Below are positions 1 through 8,457 of a stretch of DNA of 64,000 bases, one piece after another. The stretch is from Mesorhizobium sp. 65-26 (GTDB taxonomy: Bacteria > Pseudomonadota > Alphaproteobacteria > Rhizobiales > Rhizobiaceae), in assembly GCA_001899205.1 (NCBI GenBank), contig MKVL01000010.1:755546-819545 (forward strand). Reading direction: 5' to 3'. The translations under genes were made by a program, and so were the position numbers. Positions within the stretch are counted from its first letter, which is position 1. Each line of letters starts with the position of its first letter. The notes below the pieces were generated by a model. That model was not told where the DNA came from. It did no database searches and saw only the letters and a list, made by a program, of their open reading frames with translations.

Positions 1-159
1 GATCCGGCACACCGGACCGTCGGCGCGGCCCTGGCGCGGCGTTACCATCCGCGAGGTCCAAGGGGTGCGGATGACGCCGATGAACACCAGCCCCGCGTCG
101 GTCGGCGGCGGCGGGGCGACGGCGCGCTCGCCCTGCCTGATCTCGTTTTCGCGCACCAT
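1..159 (-). CDS. trmO: tRNA (N6-threonylcarbamoyladenosine(37)-N6)-methyltransferase TrmO, N-terminal part (cut by window edge)
   Basis: The first 53 residues are visible and the frame is open to the left edge, so the gene is truncated by the window and not by mutation. The stretch FIGVIRTPWTSR, followed by PRQGRADGPVCRI, matches the TrmO/TsaA (YaeB) family, whose N-terminal beta-barrel domain begins this way. The family methylates N6 of t6A37 in certain tRNAs using SAM. The ATG lies just after the stop of the molbindin gene on the same strand, so the two are probably translated from one message. Family identity is fairly sure; catalytic residues lie outside the window. Confidence 0.72.
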   Translation of the reverse strand, partial: MVRENEIRQGERAVAPPPPTDAGLVFIGVIRTPWTSRMVTPRQGRADGPVCRI

Positions 160-163
160 GTCG

Positions 164-370
164 TCAGTCGATGCCGACCATGACGTCCGACGCCTTGATC
201 ACCGCATAGGCCTGCTTGCCTTTTTCGAGCTTGAGGTCGGCGACCGCCTCATTGGTGATCGAGGCGGTGACGATGGCGCCGCCTATGTCGATGCGGACAT
301 GCGATGTGGTGGCTCCCTTGACGATCTCGGTGATCGTGCCTTTGAGGGTGTTGCGGGCGCTGATCTTCAT
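164..370 (-). CDS. mop: Molbindin (Mop), single TOBE-domain molybdate-binding protein
   Basis: A 68-residue protein that is one TOBE/Mop domain: MKISARNTLKGTI at the start, then VRIDIGGAIVTASIT and the C-terminal KASDVMVGID. Molbindins oligomerise and hold molybdate or tungstate in the cytoplasm as a buffer or store. The start was chosen at MKISARN because a GGGAGA ribosome site lies just upstream; the longer reading has no family support. It is divergent from modABC across a 171-bp intergenic region, which fits shared molybdate control, and is followed closely by trmO. Confidence 0.85.
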   Translation of the reverse strand: MKISARNTLKGTITEIVKGATTSHVRIDIGGAIVTASITNEAVADLKLEKGKQAYAVIKASDVMVGID

Positions 371-469
371 ATGAGGTCTCCCTTCGATCGTTCGCTGTAT
401 CCGGCAATCTTCATCGCGCGTCGCGCCGCTGGCAAGGGCCAAGGTCATGATCTCGGCGAAAAGCCTTCC

Positions 470-497
470 CTTGTTATGTTCATCTGGATATATCGAT
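470..497. promoter_or_regulatory. Candidate ModE (Mo-box) operator between mop and modA
   Basis: CTTGTTATGT, an 8-nt gap, then ATATATCGAT form an imperfect inverted repeat (about 6 of 10 positions) resembling ModE sites of the ATCG-TATA...TATA-CGAT type. It lies in the divergent mop/modA interval, about 45 bp before modA, and a ModE-like regulator is encoded just downstream of modC. The match is imperfect and this is inference. Confidence 0.35.
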
Positions 498-541
498 CGT
501 CAGGCTCTGGGCCGCACGGATTTCAAACCTGGGAGAGTTTC

Positions 542-1339
542 ATGCTGACGCGCAAGGATTTCGGATTGAAGGCGATCGCCCTTGGCGGGCTCGCGGCGGC
601 ACTTCTGGCGGCGATGCCGGCTGCGCATGCGGAAGACAAGGTGGTGGTGTTCGCCGCCGCCAGCCTCAAGGACGCGCTCGACGCCGTCAACAAGGCCTGC
701 GAGGCCGATGTCGGCGAGGCGGCCACGATTTCCTATGCGGCGAGCTCGGCGCTGGCCAAGCAGATCGAAGGCGGAGCGCCGGCGGACGTGTTCATCTCCG
801 CCGACCTCGACTGGATGAAGTATCTCTCCGACAAGAAGCTGACCAAGCCCGACACCGAGGTGAAGCTGCTCGGCAACGAGATCGTTCTGGTGGCGCCGAA
901 GGATTCGTCGGCCGAGATCAAGATCGAGAAGGGTTTCGACCTGTCCAAGCTGATCGGCGACGGCAAGCTGGCGATGGGTGACTTCAAGGCGGTTCCGGCC
1001 GGCAAGTACGGCAAGGCGGCGCTGGAATCGCTCGGCGTCTGGTCGTCGGTCGAAGGCAAGGTGGCGCAGGCCGAGAACGTGCGCGCCGCGCTGAAGCTGG
1101 TGGCGACCGGCGAGGCCGCCGCCGGCATCGTCTATGCCACCGACGCGCATGCCGAGAAGGGCGTCAAGGTGATCGGTACCTTCCCGGAGGATACGCATCC
1201 GCCGATCGTCTATCCGGTTGCCCAGACTGCGGAATCGAAGGACAAGGATACGCCCGCATTCCTGAAGTGCCTGCAGTCCGCGAAGGCTGCCGAGCTGTTC
1301 AAGGGGCAGGGCTTCACGGTGCTCGCACCCACCAATTGA
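542..1339 (+). CDS. modA: Molybdate ABC transporter, periplasmic substrate-binding protein ModA
   Basis: A 265-residue exported protein that captures molybdate (or tungstate) and delivers it to ModB. The first 30 residues are a signal peptide (LAAALLAAMPAAHA, cleavage predicted before EDK). The mature protein starts VVVFAAASLKDAL, the ModA N-terminal signature with the oxyanion-binding serine; YAASSALAKQIEGGAPADVF follows. The start at MLTRKDF has a GGGAGAG ribosome site 6-7 nt upstream; longer in-frame readings cross the promoter region. It is first in the modABC operon, 15 bp before modB. Confidence 0.95.
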   Translation: MLTRKDFGLKAIALGGLAAALLAAMPAAHAEDKVVVFAAASLKDALDAVNKACEADVGEAATISYAASSALAKQIEGGAPADVFISADLDWMKYLSDKKLTKPDTEVKLLGNEIVLVAPKDSSAEIKIEKGFDLSKLIGDGKLAMGDFKAVPAGKYGKAALESLGVWSSVEGKVAQAENVRAALKLVATGEAAAGIVYATDAHAEKGVKVIGTFPEDTHPPIVYPVAQTAESKDKDTPAFLKCLQSAKAAELFKGQGFTVLAPTN

Positions 1340-1354
1340 GTTAGCCCGCGACGC

Positions 1355-2059
1355 ATGAACTGGCTGCTGGATCTCACTCCCGACGAATGGAATGCGGTCC
1401 GGCTGTCGATCAAGGTTGCCACGGTGGCGATGCTGTTCAGCTTGCCACCGGGCATAGCGATCGCTCTCTTGCTGGCGCGTGGGCGCTTCTGGGGCAAGAC
1501 GCTGCTCAACGGGCTGGTGCATCTGCCGCTGATCCTGCCGCCGGTCGTGACGGGTTATCTGCTGCTCATCACCTTCGGTCGGCGCGGTCCCGCCGGCGCC
1601 TTCCTGGCGGAGCATTTCGGCATCGTCTTCTCCTTCCGCTGGACGGGTGCCGCGCTCGCCTGCGGCGTGATGGGATTTCCGCTGATGGTGCGGGCGATCC
1701 GCCTGTCCATCGAGGCCGTCGACCGCAAGATGGAAGCGGCGGCCGGCACGCTCGGCGCCAACCCCGCCTGGGTGTTCGCGACCATCACCCTGCCGCTGAT
1801 CCTGCCCGGCCTCATCGCCGGCGCGATCCTGTCCTTCGCCAAGGCGATGGGCGAGTTCGGGGCCACCATCACCTTCGTCTCCAACATCCCCAACGAGACG
1901 CAGACGCTGCCCTCGGCGATCTACACTTTCACGCAGGTGCCGGGCGGCGACGAAGGCGCGCTCAGGTTGACGCTGATCTCCATCGTCATCTCGATGGCGG
2001 CGCTTGTCGCCTCCGAGGTGCTGGCGCGCCGCATCGGCCGCAGGATGGACATCGAATGA
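1355..2059 (+). CDS. modB: Molybdate ABC transporter permease ModB
   Basis: A 234-residue inner-membrane permease with about five hydrophobic segments. The cytoplasmic EAA loop is clear (EAAAGTLGANPAWVFATITL about residues 128-147, then PLILPGLIAG) and is the contact for the ModC ATPase. Length and order between modA and modC fit the family exactly. Its stop overlaps the modC start in an ATGA junction, so the two are translationally coupled. Confidence 0.95.
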   Translation: MNWLLDLTPDEWNAVRLSIKVATVAMLFSLPPGIAIALLLARGRFWGKTLLNGLVHLPLILPPVVTGYLLLITFGRRGPAGAFLAEHFGIVFSFRWTGAALACGVMGFPLMVRAIRLSIEAVDRKMEAAAGTLGANPAWVFATITLPLILPGLIAGAILSFAKAMGEFGATITFVSNIPNETQTLPSAIYTFTQVPGGDEGALRLTLISIVISMAALVASEVLARRIGRRMDIE

Positions 2060-3168
2060 GCCTCCTGGTCGACATCGCTCATCGGCAAGGCAGCTTCGGG
2101 ATCGAGGCTCGCTTCGAAAGCGCCGGCCGGCTGACCGCGCTGTTCGGCCCGTCCGGCTCGGGCAAGACGACGCTCATCAACATGATCGCCGGGCTGGTTC
2201 GGCCCCGCACGGGGCGCATCGTGGTCGATGGCCGGGTGCTGGTCGACAGCGAGGCCGGCATCTTCGTGCCCAGGCATAAGCGGCGCATCGGCATGGTGTT
2301 CCAGGATGCGCGCCTGTTTCCGCATATGAGCGTGGCGAGCAACCTGCGCTATGGCCGCTGGTTCACGCCGGCGGCGGAGCGCTATGCCGACATGAAGGCC
2401 GTGGTGGAACTGCTTGGCATCGGCCAGTTGCTTGACCGCCGTCCGGCGAAGCTCTCGGGCGGTGAAAAGCAGCGCGTGGCGATCGGCCGGGCGCTGCTTG
2501 CCAGTCCGAAACTGCTGCTGATGGACGAGCCGCTGGCTTCCCTTGACGAAGCGCGCAAGGCCGAGATCATGCCCTACATCGAACGTCTGCGCGACGAGAC
2601 CAAGATCCCGATCGTCTACGTCAGCCACTCCATCGCCGAAGTGGCCCGGCTGGCGAGCGACGTGGTGATGCTGGCGCAGGGAAAGGTGGCGGCCTTCGGC
2701 CCCACCACGGAGATCATGCGCCGGCTCGACCTTCTGCCGGCCGAGGAGAGGGGCGAGGGCGGCGCGGTGCTCGACATGAAGGTGCTGCGCCACGACGAGA
2801 ACTTCGGCATGAGCGTGCTGGGCTCCGCCGCAGGCGAGATCCGCGTGCCGCGCCTGGCGATCGCTCCCGGAGCGCCGGTGCGCATCCGCATCCGTGCCCG
2901 TGACGTGATGGTTGCCACCGAGCGGCCGACCGGGCTCAGCGCGCTCAACATCCTGCCTGGCGAGATCGTCGCGATCGGGCGCGGCGAGGGGCCGACGGCC
3001 GAGATCAGCATCGACTGCAGCGGATCGGTCGTGCTCGCGCGCATCACCGAGCAGTCGCGCCAGGCGCTGAAGCTCGATGTCGGCGGCAAGGTCTTCGCCG
3101 TGGTCAAGACGGTGAGCTTCGATCAGGCCAATACCGGCACCGGTTTGCCGGTCCAGGCGGATATCTGA
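2056..3168 (+). CDS. modC: Molybdate ABC transporter ATP-binding protein ModC
   Basis: A 370-residue ABC ATPase energising ModB. Walker A is GPSGSGKTT (residues 31-39); further along are the Q-loop MVFQDARLFPH, the ABC signature LSGGEKQRVAIGRA, Walker B LLLMDEPLASLD and the H-loop VSHS. The last 70 residues form a TOBE domain (LSALNILPGEIVAI onward), which in ModC binds molybdate and gives feedback control. The ATG overlaps the modB stop. Confidence 0.96.
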   Translation: MSLLVDIAHRQGSFGIEARFESAGRLTALFGPSGSGKTTLINMIAGLVRPRTGRIVVDGRVLVDSEAGIFVPRHKRRIGMVFQDARLFPHMSVASNLRYGRWFTPAAERYADMKAVVELLGIGQLLDRRPAKLSGGEKQRVAIGRALLASPKLLLMDEPLASLDEARKAEIMPYIERLRDETKIPIVYVSHSIAEVARLASDVVMLAQGKVAAFGPTTEIMRRLDLLPAEERGEGGAVLDMKVLRHDENFGMSVLGSAAGEIRVPRLAIAPGAPVRIRIRARDVMVATERPTGLSALNILPGEIVAIGRGEGPTAEISIDCSGSVVLARITEQSRQALKLDVGGKVFAVVKTVSFDQANTGTGLPVQADI

Positions 3169-3260
3169 CATGGCGGGGGCAATCGCTATGTCGAATTGGA
3201 ATAACGGTATCGCCAAACGCCTTACGGGACTATCATGGGCGTAACTTGCGGAGGACAAGA

Positions 3261-3602
3261 ATGCCGTCGCTGAGCTTGCGGATCAATCTCGACCCGGACG
3301 GACGCATCGGGCCGGGCAAGATCGAGCTTCTCGAGCAGATCGCCGCCTTTGGCTCGATCTCGGCCGCGGCGCGCGGCATGGAGATGTCCTACAAGCACGC
3401 CTGGGATCTCGTCGAAGACATGAACCGGGTGTTCGGCAAGCCGCTGGTCTCGGCACAGACCGGGGGGCGCAAGGGCGGCGGCGCGCAGCTAACCGCCGTC
3501 GGACTGGCTGTGGTCAGCCGCTTCCGAGCCATCGAAAGGGCTGCCGCGTCCGCCGCCGCCGTGCACATGGAGGCGCTGCAGGCGGAGATCGATGCGGGGT
3601 AG
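3261..3602 (+). CDS. ModE-like winged-helix regulator lacking the molybdate-binding domain
   Basis: A 113-residue protein equal to the N-terminal DNA-binding domain of ModE: IELLEQIAAFGSISAAARGM and SYKHAWDLVEDMNRVFGKPLV are the typical helix-turn-helix, followed by GGRKGGGAQLT. The C-terminal TOBE pair of full ModE is missing, which is common for this subfamily. The start was placed at MPSLSLRI because GGAGGA lies 5-10 nt upstream. It follows modC by about 90 bp and probably represses or tunes mop and modABC; how it would sense molybdate without the TOBE domains is not visible (the separate molbindin is one possibility). Confidence 0.82.
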   Translation: MPSLSLRINLDPDGRIGPGKIELLEQIAAFGSISAAARGMEMSYKHAWDLVEDMNRVFGKPLVSAQTGGRKGGGAQLTAVGLAVVSRFRAIERAAASAAAVHMEALQAEIDAG

Positions 3603-3618
3603 AGATTGGTCTGGTCTT

Positions 3619-4383
3619 CTACTGCCCTGATTTGCGCAGCAAATAAGTATCCATGATCCAGCCCTTCCTGCGGCGGGCTTCCTCGCGCGTCCTGACGATT
3701 TCGCCGCCAACGTCGCCGAGGCGGCCCGCGAGGATGATCTCGTCGGGGGTGCCGAGATAGGCGCCCCAATGGATGAGAAGATCAGGATCGTCCAGCGTTC
3801 CGAAGGCGCATTTGCCGTCGAGCATGACGACGACGCTGCCAGCGTTCTCCGGCATGCCTTCTTCCGTGAGGCGGCGGCCGGTGGTGATCAGCACGGGGTC
3901 GCCGATGCGGTTCAGCGCCATCTGGTGGCTCGCGGCCAGCGCCTGGACGGCGGTGATGCCGGGAATGACGTCGAGGGAAAAGGCGACATTACCCCGGGCG
4001 CGCACGCGCTCCAGGATGCGTAAAGCGCTGTCGTAGAGCGAAGGATCGCCCCAGATCAGGAAGGCGCCGCAACCGTCCTCCGCCACCTCGTCGCGGATCA
4101 GGCTTTCGTAGATCGCGGCGATCGCTTCGTGCCAGTCGTCGACGGTGGCGCGGTAGGATGGCGCGGGCTCGGCCCGCACCGGTACGTCGAACTCCACGCG
4201 GCGCGACCTGGGGTTGGTGACGAAGCGATCGCAGATGTCGCGACGCAGTTCGGCAAGATCGGTCTTGGCCGCGCCCTTGTCGGGAATGAACAGAACGTCC
4301 GCCCGGTTCAGCCCGTTGATGGCCTGCACGGTCATGTGTTCCGGATTGCCGGCGCCGATGCCGATGACGAGAAGCTTGCGCAT
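3619..4383 (-). CDS. cobF: Precorrin-6A synthase (deacetylating) CobF
   Basis: A 254-residue SAM-dependent methyltransferase of the tetrapyrrole methylase fold. In aerobic B12 synthesis CobF methylates C1 of precorrin-5 and releases the C20 fragment as acetate. The N-terminus LLVIGIGAGNPEHMTVQAIN is the CobF form of the SAM-site glycine loop, and IWGDPSLYDS and VIPGITAVQALAA are the conserved second and third motifs. The start is supported by AGGAG upstream. It stands alone here, convergent with the ModE-like gene, about 50 kb from the other cob genes in this window, which contain no second CobF. Confidence 0.92.
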   Translation of the reverse strand: MRKLLVIGIGAGNPEHMTVQAINGLNRADVLFIPDKGAAKTDLAELRRDICDRFVTNPRSRRVEFDVPVRAEPAPSYRATVDDWHEAIAAIYESLIRDEVAEDGCGAFLIWGDPSLYDSALRILERVRARGNVAFSLDVIPGITAVQALAASHQMALNRIGDPVLITTGRRLTEEGMPENAGSVVVMLDGKCAFGTLDDPDLLIHWGAYLGTPDEIILAGRLGDVGGEIVRTREEARRRKGWIMDTYLLRKSGQ

Positions 4384-4543
4384 GGCGATCTCCTGCCCGA
4401 TCGGGGCGGTGCTGTCCAGACGGGCCGGCACCAGCCCGACGGTACGATGCGTCGGTTGCGCGCATCATCCCCCTCGAAAACCGATACCGATTTGCGGGGG
4501 CTTGCGTTAGGTTGGCGCCGACAGTTTCGCCGAGGGGGTTTTC

Positions 4544-5548
4544 ATGTTCCGCAATGTCCTTGTCGCAGCCCTGATGGTCTCGGCCGCTCCGGCCTTCGCC
4601 AACGATTCCGTGGCCGAACTCGGGACGGGCGGCCTGATCCTGTCGCGCAGCGACGCGGTGACGATGAAAAGCGAGGATCTCTATATCTCGCCGGAGAAGG
4701 TGACCGTCGACTACGTCTTCCGCAATGACACCGACAAGAACGTCAATGCCATCGTTGCGTTCCCGATGCCGGACATCGAGGGCGATCCCAACGAGATGCC
4801 GGCCATCCCCAACGATCAGAGCGACAATTTCCTCGGCTTCGAGGTGACGATCGACGGCGTCGGCGTCAAGCCGGAGCTGGAGCAGAAGGCGTTCGCGCTG
4901 GGCATCGACATCAGCGCCGACCTCAAGGCGCAGAACGTGCCGCTCTATCCGTTCGGCGATGCCGTCAATGCCGCGTTGGCGAAGCTGCCGCCGGCCGTGG
5001 TCGCCGACTGGGTCGATCGCGGCATCATCATCGAGGACAGCGCCGATGACGGTTCCGGCTTCAAGACCAGCTATGCGCCGTTCTGGCAGTTGCGGTCGAC
5101 CTATTGGTGGCGATCGACCTTCCCGGCGGGCAAGGATGTGCGCGTCTCCCATCGTTACAAGCCGAGCGTCGGCGGCACGTCGTCGGTCAGCTTCTTCTAC
5201 GACGGCAAGTTCCAGGGCCAGTACGACGCCTACAAGACCAAGTACTGCATGGACGATGCCTTCGAGGGTGCGGTGCGCAAGGCCGTGAAGGAGAACGCCG
5301 ACGGCTATCCCCAGTACTACGAGAGCCGCATCGCCTATATCCTGACCACGGGCGGCAATTGGGCGTCGGGCAGCATTGGTAAGTTCAAGCTGACCATTGA
5401 CAAGGGCAATCCGAAGGCGCTGGTGTCGTTCTGCGGCGACAATGTCCGCAAGGTCGGTCCAACCACTTTCGAGATGACGGCCGACGACTTCTACCCCGAG
5501 CGCGACATCGACATCCTCATCCTCAATCCGGCCGAAAGCAGCAACTGA
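4544..5548 (+). CDS. DUF4424 family exported protein
   Basis: A 334-residue protein with a signal peptide (MFRNVLVAALMVSAAPAFA, cleavage before NDS). The mature part begins NDSVAELGTGGLILSRSD, the usual opening of DUF4424 proteins, and is rich in beta-strand and aromatic residues. Function is unknown for the family; the export signal places it in the periplasm or outer surface. Its stop shares one base with the folA start (TGATG), so folA may be coupled to it. Confidence 0.8.
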   Translation: MFRNVLVAALMVSAAPAFANDSVAELGTGGLILSRSDAVTMKSEDLYISPEKVTVDYVFRNDTDKNVNAIVAFPMPDIEGDPNEMPAIPNDQSDNFLGFEVTIDGVGVKPELEQKAFALGIDISADLKAQNVPLYPFGDAVNAALAKLPPAVVADWVDRGIIIEDSADDGSGFKTSYAPFWQLRSTYWWRSTFPAGKDVRVSHRYKPSVGGTSSVSFFYDGKFQGQYDAYKTKYCMDDAFEGAVRKAVKENADGYPQYYESRIAYILTTGGNWASGSIGKFKLTIDKGNPKALVSFCGDNVRKVGPTTFEMTADDFYPERDIDILILNPAESSN

Positions 5549-6057
5549 TGGACGTCGTCATTCATGTCGCCATCGCCGAGAACGGCGTGATCGGTCGCGA
5601 TGGTGGGTTGCCCTGGCGGCTGTCGACCGATCTCAAGCGCTTCAAGGCCGATACGATGGGCAAGCCCGTCATCATGGGCCGCAAGACCTATGAGGGTATC
5701 GGCCGTCCGTTGCCCGGCAGGCTGAACATCGTCGTGACCCGCGACCCAGCCTGGCGTGCCGAGGGCGTGGAAGTCGCCCATTCGCTGGCAGCGGCGATCC
5801 AGCTCGCAACTGTGCGCGGACGTTGCATGGCCGGCATCGACGAGGTCTGCGTCATCGGCGGCGGCGAGATCTACGCGCAGGCCCTGCCGCTGGCCGACCG
5901 GCTGCATGTGACCCATGTGCTGGCCCCGGTCGATGGCGACGCGCATTTTCCGCCGATCGATCCGGCCGTGTGGCATGCGGTGCGCTCGGAGGAGGTCGCC
6001 GCAGGCGAAAAGGACAGCCACGCCACGCGTCACACCGTCTACGAGCGGCGGCGATAG
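5548..6057 (+). CDS. folA: Dihydrofolate reductase
   Basis: A 169-residue type I dihydrofolate reductase, making tetrahydrofolate with NADPH. Visible signatures: VAIAENGVIGRDGGLPWRLS (substrate/Met20 loop with the W-R pair), DLKRFKADTMGKPVIMGRKT (NADPH site) and VIGGGEIYAQAL near residues 110-121. Length is normal. It overlaps the DUF4424 gene by one base and precedes hflK by about 145 bp; folA followed by hflKC is a conserved arrangement in Rhizobiales. Confidence 0.95.
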   Translation: MDVVIHVAIAENGVIGRDGGLPWRLSTDLKRFKADTMGKPVIMGRKTYEGIGRPLPGRLNIVVTRDPAWRAEGVEVAHSLAAAIQLATVRGRCMAGIDEVCVIGGGEIYAQALPLADRLHVTHVLAPVDGDAHFPPIDPAVWHAVRSEEVAAGEKDSHATRHTVYERRR

Positions 6058-6202
6058 GCGCGCTGAAGGAGACAAAGGGTCGCGACCGCGTCAAAAAAGG
6101 CGGTCCGCGTTGAAAGCGCATCATGGCGTCCCTATAGAAGAACGACACTGAATTTCGCGCTGTTTTCTGGCGCCAGAGGGATTTTCAAGCGAAAGGATAT
6201 TC

Positions 6203-7303
6203 ATGCCCTGGAACGACAAGAGCGGTGGCGGCGGCCCTTGGGGCGGCGGCGGAAACGGCGGCGGACCCTGGGGGCAGGGCCCGAAGGGGCCAAGCGGCCC
6301 ACAGGGCTCTCCTCCCGATCTTGAAGATATCATCCGCCGGGGGCAGGACAGGCTCCGGCGGGCGCTGCCGGGCGGCGGCGGCGCAAGCCCGGCTGTGTTC
6401 CTGCTGATCGCGGCGGCGCTGGTGGTGCTTTGGGCGTTCAAGGCCGTCTATACCGTGCAGCCGGACGAGGTGGCGGTGGAACTGCGCCTGGGCAAGCCGA
6501 AGCAGGAGCTGTCGCAGCCCGGCCTGCACTTCCTCTGGTGGCCGCTCGAGACCGTCGAGACAGCCAAGATTTCCGAGCAACTCGTCACCGTCGGTGGCGG
6601 CGCCAACAGCAACGGCGCTGGCCTGATGCTGACCGGCGACCAGAACATCGTCAACGTGCAGTTCTCGGTGGCTTACCAGGTCTCCGATCCGAAATCCTAT
6701 CTGTTCGACGTTTCCGATCCGGACGAGATGCTGCAGCAGGTTGCCGAGAGCGCCATGCGCGAGGCGGTAGGCCGCCGGCCGGCCTTGGACATCTTCCGCG
6801 ACGACCGCCAGGGCATAGCGTCGTCGGTGCGTGAGATCATCCAGTCGACGCTGGACAGCTACAAGGCAGGCCTGCAGGTCAATGCCATCTCCATCGAGGA
6901 CGCGGCGCCGCCGCGCGAGGTGGCCGATGCTTTCGACGAGGTGCAGCGCGCCGAGCAGGACGAGGACAAGTTCGTCGAGCAGGCCAACCAATATTCGAAC
7001 CAGAAGCTCGGCCAGGCGCGTGGCGAGGCGGCCCAGATCCGCGAGGATGCCGCGGCCTACAAGAACCGGGTCGTGCAGGAAGCCGAGGGTGAGGCGCAGC
7101 GCTTCATCTCGGTCTATGACGAATACGCCAAGGCGCCCGAAGTGACGCGCCAGCGTCTCTATCTCGAAACCATGGAGAAAGTGCTGAAGGATTCGAACAA
7201 GATCATCGTCGAGCAGGGTAACGGCCAGGGGGTCGTTCCCTATCTGCCGCTACCGGCATTGCAACCGAAAGTGCCGGCTCCGGCCCTGGGAGGAAACCAG
7301 TGA
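6203..7303 (+). CDS. hflK: FtsH protease activity modulator HflK
   Basis: A 366-residue membrane protein of the SPFH/prohibitin family. It starts with a glycine-rich stretch (residues 5-35, WGGGGNGGGPWGQGPKGP), then one transmembrane helix near residues 55-75 and the band-7 domain (AVYTVQPDEVAVELRLGKP onward). A coiled-coil Glu/Ala-rich region follows (about residues 230-310). HflK and HflC form a periplasmic-side complex that restrains FtsH. The start has GAAAGG upstream. The stop overlaps the hflC start. Confidence 0.95.
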   Translation: MPWNDKSGGGGPWGGGGNGGGPWGQGPKGPSGPQGSPPDLEDIIRRGQDRLRRALPGGGGASPAVFLLIAAALVVLWAFKAVYTVQPDEVAVELRLGKPKQELSQPGLHFLWWPLETVETAKISEQLVTVGGGANSNGAGLMLTGDQNIVNVQFSVAYQVSDPKSYLFDVSDPDEMLQQVAESAMREAVGRRPALDIFRDDRQGIASSVREIIQSTLDSYKAGLQVNAISIEDAAPPREVADAFDEVQRAEQDEDKFVEQANQYSNQKLGQARGEAAQIREDAAAYKNRVVQEAEGEAQRFISVYDEYAKAPEVTRQRLYLETMEKVLKDSNKIIVEQGNGQGVVPYLPLPALQPKVPAPALGGNQ

Positions 7304-8268
7304 TGGCCAACCGTCTTCCCATCATCGCCATTGTCGGCGCGATCATCCTGTTCCTGCTCTATTCGTCGGTCTTCGTCGTCAATGCACGCCAGCAGGCGCT
7401 GGTGCTGCGGTTCGGCGAGATCATCGACGTCAAGACCGAGCCCGGCCTCTACTTCAAACTGCCGTTCTCCTTCTTCGACGCCGATACGGTGCAGATGCTG
7501 GAGAATCGTGTCCTGCGTCTCGATCTCGATAACATCCGCGTCCAGGTTTCGGGCGGTAAATTCTACGATGTCGATGCCTTCATCGCCTACCGCATTTCCG
7601 ACCCGCGCGTCTTCCGGTCCGCCGTCTCCGGCAAGATCGAACTGGCCCAGGCCCGGCTGCGCACGCGTCTCGACGCAGCCCTGCGCCGCGTCTACGGTCT
7701 GCGCGATTTCGCCGCCGCGCTTTCCGAGGAGCGCGTGGTGATGATGCGTGAGGTGCGCGACCAGTTGCGGCCCGACGCGACCTCGCTCGGCCTGCAGATC
7801 GAGGATGTCCGCATCCGCCGCACCGACCTCACGGCCGAAGTCTCGCAGCAGACGTATGACCGCATGAAGGCCGAGCGTCTCGCGGAGGCCGAGCGTCTGA
7901 GGGCGCGCGGGAACGAGGCGGCCCAGCGCATCCGTGCGCGCGCTGACCGCGAGGTCGTCGAGATCGTCGCCGAGGCGCAGAAGGAATCGGAGATCCTGCG
8001 CGGTGAGGGCGAAGCCCAGCGCAGCGCCACCTTCGCCGAGGCCTACAAGCGCGATCCGGCCTTCTTCGACTTCTACCGGTCGCTGAACGCCTATGGCACC
8101 GCGCTCGACAATACGGGCACGACGATGGTGCTGTCGCCGAACTCGGAGTTCTTCCGCTTCTTCCGCGATCCCAGCGGGGCGGCGGCTCCGGCCAAGCCGG
8201 CGACCACCCAGCCCGTGCCTGCCGTGCCACCAGCCACGGCACCGGCGCAGCCTGCCGCCGGCCAATAG
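7303..8268 (+). CDS. hflC: FtsH protease modulator HflC
   Basis: A 321-residue partner of HflK: N-terminal transmembrane helix (IIAIVGAIILFLLYSSVFVV), SPFH domain (RQQALVLRFGEI onward), then a charged coiled-coil (KAERLAEAERLRARGNEAAQ). The tail is rich in Ala and Pro. I chose ATG at the TGATG junction, 8 nt after GGGAGGA; a GTG one codon earlier is also possible. Coupled with hflK. Confidence 0.95.
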   Translation: MANRLPIIAIVGAIILFLLYSSVFVVNARQQALVLRFGEIIDVKTEPGLYFKLPFSFFDADTVQMLENRVLRLDLDNIRVQVSGGKFYDVDAFIAYRISDPRVFRSAVSGKIELAQARLRTRLDAALRRVYGLRDFAAALSEERVVMMREVRDQLRPDATSLGLQIEDVRIRRTDLTAEVSQQTYDRMKAERLAEAERLRARGNEAAQRIRARADREVVEIVAEAQKESEILRGEGEAQRSATFAEAYKRDPAFFDFYRSLNAYGTALDNTGTTMVLSPNSEFFRFFRDPSGAAAPAKPATTQPVPAVPPATAPAQPAAGQ

Positions 8269-8271
8269 GCC

Positions 8272-8457
8272 GTGCAGGATTTTCTGGCCGCCGTAGGCCT
8301 GGTCCTCGTCGTCGAGGGCCTGGTCTATGGCGGCTTTCCCGGTCTTGCCAAGAAGCTGGCCGGTGAAGTGCTGGCCATGCCCGAAGGGGCGCTGCGCTTC
8401 GTTGGCCTGGCGGCGATCGCCATCGGGGTCGGCATCGTCTGGCTGGTGCGTGGATAG
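8272..8457 (+). CDS. DUF2065 small membrane protein
   Basis: A 61-residue protein starting at GTG four bases after the hflC stop. Two hydrophobic helices (about residues 3-20 and 41-58) separated by PGLAKKLAGEVLAMPEGALR match DUF2065, which commonly follows hflKC in Rhizobiales. Likely an inner-membrane accessory of unknown role. Confidence 0.82.
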   Translation: MQDFLAAVGLVLVVEGLVYGGFPGLAKKLAGEVLAMPEGALRFVGLAAIAIGVGIVWLVRG

